Below, in pieces: positions 38,320 through 46,981 of a DNA stretch of 64,000 nucleotides. The notes under the pieces were generated by a model that saw only the letters and a list, made by a program, of their open reading frames with translations, was not told the DNA's origin and ran no database searches. Source of the stretch: Ceratodon purpureus. Its lineage: Eukaryota > Streptophyta > Bryopsida > Pseudoditrichales > Ditrichaceae. The position numbers and the translations under genes are program-made. Where the stretch lies: contig CM026426.1 in NCBI GenBank assembly GCA_014871385.1, positions 105,373,281 to 105,437,280 of the forward strand, given 5' to 3'. Each line of letters begins with the position of its first letter. The stretch's first letter is position 1.

Positions 38320-39180
38320 TTCTTGCAGAAAGGACTGAATTTTTAATTTTTTTAAGGAAATAAAAAAAACAAGAAGCTTATCATTTAATCAAATACAAAA
38401 GGATTGAATTAAAAATAAAAAAATAATGGCTAGAGAAAACAATAAGTTATTGAAATCAAGTACAGAATGGGTTGAATTATATATATAAAAAAAAAATAAC
38501 ACAATAAGCTATTGAAATTAGTGGTTTGAAACTTGAATAAAATTAGGAAAAAACAATCAGCGAGCAAAATCCATAATGAGTTGAATTCTAAAAAAACTAA
38601 AGAGATTAAAAAAAAAATAAGCTATCATAATCAAGTAGATAAGGGGTTGAATTGGAAAAAAAAATAAAAAATAAAAAACAAAAAAATGAAAAAACAACAA
38701 GAAGCTATCAAAATTAAATAAAGAAGGGGTTAAATTTTAAATCTAAAAAAATGAAAAACAAACAAAGGAATAAAAAAGGAAAAAGAAACATCAAAACAAA
38801 ACATAGAAGGGGTTGAATTAGAAATGGAACCACAAAAAAAAAAAAAAAAAAAAAAACACAATTAGCTATCAAAATGAGGCTACGTGAGGGGTTAAATTAT
38901 AGAAAAAGAAGAGAAAAAAAAGAAGATGCTATCAATATCAAATACATAATGGGTTGAATTATTAAGAATATAAATACAAAAGAGGTTCAATTATTAAGAA
39001 TAAAGAAATAATAAATAAATAAGAGGATCAAACAAAATCAAATACATAAAGGGTTGAATAAAAACATGAAGAAACAATATGCTATCAAAATAAAAGACAT
39101 AAGTATTAAGGAGTTGAATTATTAATTTGAGAGAAAAAAAAACAATAATCTATCAAAATCAAATACAGAGAAAAAAATTA
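38320..39180. repeat. AT-rich tandem repeat, about 12 degenerate units
   Basis: Units of roughly 60-90 bp share AGCTATCAAAATCAAATAC and GGGGTTGAATT separated by variable A-runs. GGGTTGAATT-type words recur at about 38,330, 38,400, 38,468, 38,577, 38,643, 38,726, 38,811, 38,889, 38,950, 38,982, 39,050 and 39,110. It is a decayed satellite-like array upstream of ORF C. Confidence 0.65.
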
Positions 39181-40109
39181 AAAATAAAAAAACATTGTGA
39201 TCTTGGTGTCTTCTATTCCTATGAATAAGAATACCTTCATATTTTTTGGAAATACGAGGACGTGCGATATTACATGTATCCTTCAAAAGTGAGGAAGCAC
39301 TGTTTTTGGTAGGATTTAAATAAGTCTTCTAGAATGTCAATTATGGGAATTAAAAAAAAAGGGGGATGAAATATTTGCTACATGATATAAGTATGTGTAT
39401 ATACAACTTTTAAAATTTTATATGGTATATTCTTTTTCTTCTATCATTAATTTTTCTTATTTTTTCCTTTGGTTTCCTTGATTTCTACTATCTTTTTTTT
39501 GTCCTTCTACTTTCTAGAACAAAGGATGCTATGAATCATTTTAGAGTTTATGTTCCACGTGAAAAAACATTCTACAGCAACGTACTTACATGTTGGTGAG
39601 TGCAGGAATGAAGATAGGTATGAATGAAATAAATGCTCAATGAATGTTGGTGAGTGAAATGAATGAGGAAAGGGGTTTAAGAACCGGTGGTCACCTGTTA
39701 CCACTTTGGTTATACATTGAGTCAACCGGTGATCACCGGTAATCGGAAAACCACGCACTGCTAGTGACTGGTGACTGGAGGTCACCATCGTCTCGCACCT
39801 TGCCTTGAGGGGAGGCTGCGCAGAGTCTTGGGGGTTTAGCGCAGGAGGTTTTTGCTTGCTGAGTTTTTGGTTACTGGTTTTTTGCTTGGTTACTGGGTCG
39901 CTTCGGTGTGTTTGCTGGGGCTTGAGGGTTTTAGTTTGTGTAGGGTTTGGAGGGCGGGGGGGGAGAGGGGGGGGAGGGACGTAGTTGTGGTGAGGGAAAG
40001 GTGTAGTTGGTTTTGGGGCATTTCAGTTGGCATTGAGCACATTGGGGGCTAGGCTGGGAAGAACTTCACGTGTTGGGCCGGAGGGTGTGTACCTGGAGCT
40101 CGCTTGACG
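39181..40109. other. Spacer upstream of ORF C
   Basis: The AT-rich part ends near 39,540. 39,600-39,780 repeats GGTGAGTG/GGTGACTGG/GGTCACC words. From 39,790 the DNA turns G-rich on the plus strand (G8-type runs near 39,955-39,975), probably the promoter or 5' leader of ORF C. Confidence 0.35.
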
Positions 40110-41969
40110 ATGGACAGAGCGATCAGCGGGAGGTTTGGTAGCGCTGCCAGTGCTCGTGCCGGGAGAAGTGGTTCGGGGAGAGCTTGTAGTAGGCAGGGCA
40201 AGTGGAGTGATGAAGATGGTGTTGATAGGTCCGCGCGCAAGAAGGCAAAATCGGGGGTGAGAGAAGGCGTAGCTGCTGGCGGAGAAGACCACAATGTTGC
40301 CCCGAAGAAGAGGGCAGTGATTGCTTCGGAGGACTGTCCGAGAGAAGGAAGGCCTGCTGCGAGGGACGAAGGTGGGGGAGCGTCAAGGGAAGGCGGGGAA
40401 GCTCCGAAGGCTGCAGCAAGGAAGAGGGCAAAGTCCGCCGGGAGGTCAAAGAAAGCCTTCAACAACGTCGAGGATGTTGACGAGGAGATCGCGAGGTTGA
40501 AGAAGCCGCCGAGAGAGTTGAAGAAGCAAGATTTTCAGGAGGAGTTCGGACTTCCAAATGAAGGGGACAATCCGCACCATTTCCGAAGGAGTACAGTTCC
40601 CGCAGATTCCTTGCGGAAGTTGTTTGGGAAACCGTATGGAGACGGTGGGCGCAGTGGTTTTAATTGGCAGAATTGCGAGGTGACGGAGGTCGTTGATCGA
40701 GTGAAGTATCTCCATCCTATTCTCTACCAACATGGAGAGGAAGAGACCCCAAACTTGATCACGGTGCGGTTTGCTGAAGGGGTCACCCTAGAGTATGAAG
40801 AGGGTGGAGGTCGGGTCAACTGGTGTGCATTTGGAGAAGAAACCAATAAGCGGCAACGAAGTCGGTATTTGCTGGACCGGTCCAAGTTGGATGAGCTGCG
40901 AAAGAAGATTGCGTAGTCGAGGACCCTGGAAGGCAAGGGAAAAATCGACGTGCGAGGATTGGAGTGGCGGGGAATCAAAGTGGAGCCTGGTTCGCAGGTG
41001 AAGAAGGAGGGGAATGATCAAGGGGAGCAAAGTCGAGGGAAGCAAGGTGCCGCAGCGGAGTCCGAGGGAACAGTGCGGAGTGGAGGGAGAAATCGATACA
41101 CAGAGGGAGATGGTAGGCTTGAATCCGCTCGGGAATCTGGAATTTGTCTGCAGGAGGACATTCAGGAGGGAGGGAGGGGTGCGGTGCTGACCAAGGGAGT
41201 AGCGCTGGAGCGGTTGCAAGTTGTGGAAGGTTTAATGGCGGCGCTACACATGGAGCTGAAGAGCAAGCGCGAGTTGAAGAAGAAGGCCGGGGAGAGGCTT
41301 GACAACGCTGTGTGGAAGAGCAAACAATCGGATTGGGGTGTGGAGACACTGAGGAAGCAAGAGGAAGAGAAGGCTACGCTCATCAAAGGGCTAGAAGAGC
41401 AAGGAGCCGACGTCTACAAGGAGAAGTTAAAAATGGAGGGAATCTAGGAGCAGATAGCGGAGGAAGATGTGAAGGTCTTAGCTGCGAAGGAGGAATTGAA
41501 GCTCGCCAAAGAGGAGATCCAGTCATTGACACGAGGGTTGGAAACTGGACAGATGCAATTCTACGACCTTGTTGCGGAGAAATTTCTGCTCAAATAGGGA
41601 AAGAGTGGCTCTAATTTCTGCCCCCAGCTGATGGTGTATGCAAGAGGAGATCCGAGGACATTGGAGTTTGAGCACACCGAGGAGAGCCAGTTCTTGCAGA
41701 TCACTCCTTATTGCTTGTTCAATTTTCCATTTCCGCAATATGATATAGTTGTGTCCTCTTGTAGGCATCTGTATCACCCCTATTGTGCTTCAATGTTGTA
41801 TGCCCGAGGCTGCAAGTGTGGCTGTAGGGTGCGGAGACTTATCCCATCCAGACTGGCATCGGAGCTTCGGCTGGGGAGAGCCATCTCCAGAGCTATTGGA
41901 GAGGACCAGAATTTTGGGATTGGGAGAGGAAAGAAGAAGATTATTGCAGGAGAGAATAGACCAAGCTAA
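40110..41969 (+). pseudogene. ORF C: coiled coil plus partial RING-like protein, three TAG stops
   Basis: One reading frame of 619 codons from the ATG at 40,110, with no frameshift and exactly three in-frame stops, all TAG (codons 269, 446, 496). N-terminus: basic, Ala/Gly/Arg-rich with KK/KR clusters, probably disordered and nuclear. Middle (codons about 130-270): a globular segment with VKYLHPILYQHGEEETPN and GGGRVNWCAFGEET, weakly like the A/B family (PILYP..ITV..GERPVNWA). Then a long coiled coil (LQVVEGLMAALHMELKSKRE; LRKQEEEKATLIKGLEEQGA). C-terminus: SSCRHLYHPYCASMLYARGC KCGC, which has the H..H..C and C.C half of a RING-type finger but no first CxxC pair. If read through it would look like a chromatin or ubiquitin-linked accessory protein; that is inference. 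Upstream of D and SET on the same strand. Confidence 0.5.
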
Positions 41970-42071
41970 GGCGATGGTGCCCGCGGATGGTAAGTTTACG
42001 TGACTTGCAAATTAAGCCACTCCTTTCCGATTCTTTGCAATTCTTTGGATTCTAGACTTCATGACACTTTG

Positions 42072-42474
42072 CCATTAGGTGCAAAATTGGGTCACGAAAA
42101 GGCCGTGTAAGCGGCACGTGAGAGAAGAAAACGGACCCTGCCCGCGTACTTTTTGACATGGCACCGAAGGTGCCACCGTGGTGCCAGCAACCGCCACGGG
42201 GGCTCGAACCAATGACCTCCGAGCAAGGCGTGTGGAGGGCACAATCTACAGTGCCGGACTGACATCACCTGCCCACTTGGGACCAAACCCCGAGACAAAT
42301 CGTTCATGTCTCAAGAATTATTCCGAGAACCGTTAATCACAGTGCGCTACGCAGTTTTGTGCGGGCAGCAACTCTGGCACCCGCTGCCAGCGACAGTGCG
42401 GGGGGCAGCAGGGAGTTCACCTAGAAAGGGCAGGCTTACACGGGCTTTTCATGACCCCAAATTACACCTAATGG
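42072..42474. mobile_element. Small inverted-repeat element (MITE-like)
   Basis: 41-bp terminal inverted repeats: 42,072-42,112 starts CCATTAGGTGCAAAATTGGG and 42,434-42,474 ends CCCCAAATTACACCTAATGG. They pair with only a handful of mismatches, through GTCACGAAAAGGCCGTGTAAGC on the left. TTTG precedes the left end and (after one G) follows the right end, a possible 4-bp target duplication. Inside on the minus strand, TGGTCCCAAGTGG (42,285-42,273) and GGTTCGAGCC (42,210-42,201) resemble tRNA-type A and B boxes, so the core may derive from a SINE. No ORF. Confidence 0.6.
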
Positions 42475-42553
42475 GTTTGTAAGTGTATGCTATCCCTAGA
42501 GTTCTGTGGCTACTCCCTGGTTAATTGTTTGACTAGTCTAGGCTTGATCTGAG

Positions 42554-43100
42554 GTACAGAGTTTACCTTAGAGAATGAAACACTAAGCAGGGCAAGGTCT
42601 CAACTTTGTAGGAAATATGGAGAGCTTTGATACTGTACCTTCTCCCTAGTGCTTTTGTATTTTGTCATTTCTATTTGAGTCCGCAAGTGACTTAGTAAAC
42701 TCCGAGTTGTGGAAGTTTGGCTTAGGGTGTATGATTAGTACACTATCGGCTTCTAAGAAAGGTACACAGAGTTAAACAGTAGTAGTGAACACCCAATAGA
42801 CTAATACAATGTGTACTGAAATTGCGATGGAAGTGTAAAGGGTGAATGGGGATCTTTACAGTATGTGATGACGGTATGTCTTAGTGTACTAGGCTAAGAG
42901 AAAGTGTATTAAAAGGATATACTTCAATGTGATACACAGATTTAGTGTACATTGCAAAGTACCTCGCGGTTTAGGGTAGGTACTACAGTTTTGTCTTCGT
43001 ACAGAGTGTTGAATATTTAGGTACATGCAAAAGTAGATAAAGTACTTTCTGTACTTCAAATCCAACCTCTCGGTTGAAAATGTACTAACTTCCGTTGTAC
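42554..43100. repeat. GTAC cluster 2
   Basis: Fifteen GTAC tetramers in 547 bp, at 42,554, 42,635, 42,738, 42,762, 42,813, 42,886, 42,947, 42,959, 42,980, 42,999, 43,021, 43,042, 43,051, 43,082 and 43,097; chance predicts about two. No ORF. Ends just before element B. Confidence 0.75.
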
Positions 43101-44171
43101 GCGATGAGCACTTGTAGCACAACGGGGTATCCGTATTCCTCCGGAAGGCACTTAATTCACACTAAATACCCTCCAAAGTAAACCACTCCGTGTTCGTTCC
43201 CACGAAGACCTATAGTTTTCCTCCTTTTAGATCATAACGGAAGTCACCACCCGGATCCAATCGTATTCCGTCTCTCGACCGGTTGGCCTGATCCAGTAGT
43301 TTTTGCCTCGTTCCTATTTTTCCGGCTTTTTAGACTAGTGGCCGGTTCCCACTGATCCGTCTATCCTTTCAAGTGGCTGGATTCTCCACCGTCCCGTGAC
43401 TTAAAGTGGCTGGACACCCCACTGTTCCTATCTACCACCCGAGAAGTGGAGTAATAATCCTTCCGTATGGCTAGGTACCGGTCCGGATAGCTACTCAGTG
43501 CCGGTTATGGATACGGAAATCATACTACAATGACATCACCTTACGGCTGCACGGTATTCTAACTATATTATCTCCCTTCCGGATTGGTTCGCAGTAGGAC
43601 ATCCGGCTTTTATCCCATCTACAGGAAGCGACCGGTCCGTTTCCGGATCCCGGTGTACACACGGCCCTCCGTGTCCTTGAGACTACCAGCCCTGCTGCAG
43701 TACGTCTCTCCTTCCCTCCGGACTCCTTCCGAGACTGGAAACGTCAACACTCGACGCTTGACACCTCCCCAGTCTCTCCGGGCGCTCTCCAGATTATCAC
43801 ACTGTTCAACACTCCTCCAGAACACTACTGGAGACAATAGTACTAACAAACCATACGGCAACGGACCCGTCAGCAGCCGGTCAACACAACAAATCCGAAA
43901 AGTATATTCTCAATTGCAACAACAAAACGGCGTACAAAACAAGGCCCCGGCCTTGGAAAAACGTCCAGCTTAAATACTAAAACCTATTGATCCTAAAGTG
44001 ACCAAGTGGCCCACCGAGATCCAGAATTTCCGGATCCGCGGATCCGGGAATCCCGGCCCGGTGGCCGCCTTCTATTCCTAGTTACTGCCGCTATCTATCC
44101 GGATTGGCAGCCGGGTGCACTTGAGCCCCATCGTTAGTCGCTGCCATTTTATCCGGTCCTTATCCTAACTT

Positions 44172-46013
44172 CTACTCCTTGTTCTTATCGAACCGGGGAC
44201 TGTGCCGGGTTCCATCTATCCGTTCCTTCTTCTGTAATCCCTTCTTCAGCCTCTTCAGCCAGGGGCCTTCTTCCGGAGCATCAGCTGCCGACGGGTCGCT
44301 GGCCTTCCGGGATCGTCCTGCTTGAACCGCCGGGGATGGAGATCGTGCCGCCACCGGAATTGCGCTGAGATCCACCTGGAGATGTTCCGGAGATCCCTGT
44401 ACCGGCTCCAAAGGGATGCTTCCGGGGTTAACAGTCTCGATTCCAGCCAAATTGGGCAGAGTGTGCAAACTGCTCAAGGTATCCGGGATAGGATCCTCCA
44501 GCGGCTGTCCTATATCCTGTTGGACTGGACGGATGGTCGACTGTACCGGAGAGGCTGGAAGTGGCACCGGCGCCGGTTCCCGGGTTGGGGCCGGTGGTCT
44601 GGGCTCCTCCCGATCTGCCGGTGGCTCTGGTGGTCTTGACGGACCGGCCTTCGCAGCACTGATGATCTCCACAAGGTTCTTCATCTGCACCGAAGTGTCC
44701 CTCATCACGTGCGTCCGGTCGTGCATGAATTTCACGATCTTTGAGGTTACCGGATCCGGTTGACGGGTCAAGAAGGCTTGGTAAACGGCGCACTGATTTG
44801 CCACATCCACCGGAAGGGCTAAAGTGGCTTTGACCTCGACGACCGACTGGATGGCATAGGCTGCCCGGTCACGGGCATCATTGTAGTCCTTCTGGGCATC
44901 ACGCACCTCCTGCTCAAGCTTGTGAATCCTCTCCCGGTACTGCTCTATCCGGTCCATGTGCTTGGTCTGGAGACTGGCCAAGTCCCGGTGCTTGCGAAGA
45001 ATACCCAGGCACTCCTCCAACCGGTCCGAGCCCGTAAGGGCAATTACCTCCTTAGCCAACCGGCCCTCCGTCTGCCTAGTTGATTGTAGGAACCGAGCAT
45101 ACGCCGACACCGGCTCTGAAAGGTTAACTAAGTCCTGGCACGGGTCCCCGGTGTGCTCCGGTGGTCCGGTGGGTTTTTGGACTTCCGTGTTCAGGGTTCG
45201 CTTGGTCGGGGTGGGAGTCCGAGGTGATCCGGACGGCTGCCCCTTCTCCGGGCTAGGACGGGGTCTCTTAGCCGGCGTGGGAGAGACCTCGATACAATCC
45301 TCATCATCGTCCTGATCGGACACCTCTTCCGGTTCGGCGTACTGCTGCAGGCTCTTGATTTCATCGTACTCCAGGATCTCCTTAGGGTTCAACAGCCCCC
45401 GGTGACGGTAGAGGTGAATGAGGAAAGACGGAAGGCAGGTGGCCTGTTTCTTGGTCTTCCGGAGATTGGCTACCTGCCGGTCGACTATCGTCTTTATCAT
45501 GAGGCCCCAGTCTACTGAGAACTCACCAATCATGGCCCCAATGAAAATGGACGCCCACTTGATGGTTATCCGTTTGGGCTTTTCCGGATGGAAAATAGGG
45601 TTCATAAACCCTACTACCCTCCGGGCTCTCGCATCCTTGATGTCGTCCAGGTCCCATCCCTCTCTCCTGTCTCCGGACCCCGTGATATAATTCCACACGA
45701 AGTCTCGGGCCTCCGGTACCGAGACCTCTCCAACGTTGGTGAAGCCGTACGTATCCCTCCAGTCTTGTGCCGTCCACTGCTCCGGTTCTCCCCGGATGGT
45801 TCCTCGATTTTCGGGGTTCTTGACGAGGATCTCCTGGGCCGGAAGGGAATGTTTCCAACCCCACGCCTTGTCCAATAGGAGCGCACAGCCCATGGCATCT
45901 AAGGCGGTCCGGAGGAGCTCCTTCTCGTCGTCGTCTACCGGCATCAACGGCATGACCCGTTGTACCCTGAACAACTGTCCTTCCTCCGCCGGTTCCTTCC
46001 CCTTTGTACCCAT
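44172..46013 (-). CDS. Coiled-coil protein of the A/B family, intact (613 aa)
   Basis: Uninterrupted ORF from the ATG at 46,013. Residues about 1-230 form a globular domain (ALDAMGCALLLDKAWGWKHS; RRVVGFMNPIFHPEKPKRIT; GAMIGEFSVDWGLMIKTIVD; LPSFLIHLYRHRGLLNPKE), the part conserved in element A's broken protein. Then an acidic linker, a proline/lysine-rich stretch, a coiled coil at roughly 310-400 (HMDRIEQYRERIHKLEQEVR) and a second helical block (VKFMHDRTHVMRDTSVQMKN). The C-terminal third is Pro/Ser-rich and disordered and ends in a basic tail (LKRLKKGLQKKERID; RHSPRFDKNKE). No zinc knuckle, protease, RT or integrase. I do not recognise a named family. Being intact beside decayed neighbours suggests a younger insertion. 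A gag-like structural role is a hypothesis. Confidence 0.6.
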   Translation of the reverse strand: MGTKGKEPAEEGQLFRVQRVMPLMPVDDDEKELLRTALDAMGCALLLDKAWGWKHSLPAQEILVKNPENRGTIRGEPEQWTAQDWRDTYGFTNVGEVSVPEARDFVWNYITGSGDRREGWDLDDIKDARARRVVGFMNPIFHPEKPKRITIKWASIFIGAMIGEFSVDWGLMIKTIVDRQVANLRKTKKQATCLPSFLIHLYRHRGLLNPKEILEYDEIKSLQQYAEPEEVSDQDDDEDCIEVSPTPAKRPRPSPEKGQPSGSPRTPTPTKRTLNTEVQKPTGPPEHTGDPCQDLVNLSEPVSAYARFLQSTRQTEGRLAKEVIALTGSDRLEECLGILRKHRDLASLQTKHMDRIEQYRERIHKLEQEVRDAQKDYNDARDRAAYAIQSVVEVKATLALPVDVANQCAVYQAFLTRQPDPVTSKIVKFMHDRTHVMRDTSVQMKNLVEIISAAKAGPSRPPEPPADREEPRPPAPTREPAPVPLPASPVQSTIRPVQQDIGQPLEDPIPDTLSSLHTLPNLAGIETVNPGSIPLEPVQGSPEHLQVDLSAIPVAARSPSPAVQAGRSRKASDPSAADAPEEGPWLKRLKKGLQKKERIDGTRHSPRFDKNKE

Positions 46014-46213
46014 TCTGCTAAGTCCTCCTCACCGTCACTCCGGTAACACCTGCACGCACGATCCTCACCACAATCCCTCACCTAACGGAAACTCTTCCGT
46101 CTCACCGTCTCTCTCCTACCGTCCAACCCTAACTGCGCCCTTCGCCGTGGAACACAAAGATCCAGCGCGCCACAAAATGACAAAAGAAAGGAGGAGCCCG
46201 GCTGCTCTTCCTC

Positions 46214-46221
46214 CTTTTATA
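46214..46221 (-). promoter_or_regulatory. TATA box of element B gene
   Basis: TATAAAAG on the minus strand, about 200 bp upstream of the ATG at 46,013, in a setting like that of element A. Confidence 0.5.
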
Positions 46222-46652
46222 CCTGTCCTCACTCCCGCCCGTTCGTAGCTCATCATGACGGACGGTCGTAGCCTTTCATCATTGGACGGTCGCGACCGGC
46301 GGCGCTTTAATGGTCGCAGCCATTCTTCCCGCGTGCATCGTACCTTTCGGTGGTTACCCTTATGTCTGCGGTGTCAGGGTTCTGTCACATGGACGGTGCT
46401 TCCTCTCCTTCACCACAGACGACCGGATCTCACCCGGCTGACCTTCCGGTTCTCTTATTTATTCGGCCAACCGTCTTAACCGGTTGTTTCACTTATCTAA
46501 GTAGTACTTCCGTATTCCTAACACAAAATTTTTAAATTTTTATCCTTTTCCTACCGGAATTAGTATTCCGGTGTGTCAACCGTGGAAATCACTTTCCATA
46601 GCGCTATACTTGACGGAGCTACAATAGGTATTTCTTGTATTCTATACCATTT

Positions 46653-46826
46653 GTACTAAAAGTCCATTAGGTTTCTCACTAATCTAGTGGGGTTTAAGGA
46701 ATACAGTAAGTACTCCTGATTAGTACAGCCGCTCCATTATTGTAGTTTTATAGGTAGACATAGTACTGGTTCAGTAGTACATCCTAGAGTGCTTGTGTAT
46801 TTTAGTACATTGTTTACAACTTGTAC
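46653..46826. repeat. GTAC cluster 3
   Basis: Seven GTAC tetramers in 174 bp (46,653; 46,710; 46,723; 46,763; 46,777; 46,805; 46,823), five of them within TAGTAC or AGTAC words. It lies directly after element B and probably was continuous with cluster 2 before B inserted. It is also the upstream region of ORF D. Confidence 0.7.
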
Positions 46827-46981
46827 AGTATCTAATGCCGTGTGTTATGGAAGGCTCAAGTTTGAGGTTTGCACCACGTCTTTCGGCGTTCAACACCCCA
46901 AGTCGCATAGTAGAGGGAGAGACAACTTAGGGAGAGTGCTTTACACGGGACGATGAGGGATATGTTGCCGCACCGACTGTT

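Larger units (their letters stand above)
43125..46565 (-). mobile_element. Element B: coiled-coil ORF element (~3.4 kb)
   Basis: A CCGG-rich block with one intact minus-strand gene, a TATA box and a long 3' region, matching element A in size, gene order and base composition. TCCGTATTCCT occurs at both edges (43,129 and 46,509) and may be a target duplication or edge repeat. CCGGAATTAGTATTCCGG near 46,557 is a near-palindrome whose counterpart (GGAATACTAACTCCGG, 25,984) lies at the edge of element A. In the 3' region a unit AAGTGGCTGGA recurs near 43,370 and 43,405. No LTRs or polymerase found. B splits GTAC clusters 2 and 3. Limits are approximate. Confidence 0.45.

Noticed and set aside
22375-46565. 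LTR retrotransposon call for elements A and B
   Set aside because: I compared left and right portions by eye and found no long direct repeats, primer-binding site, polypurine tract, protease, RT or integrase. Only short edge repeats are seen, so I left the class open.
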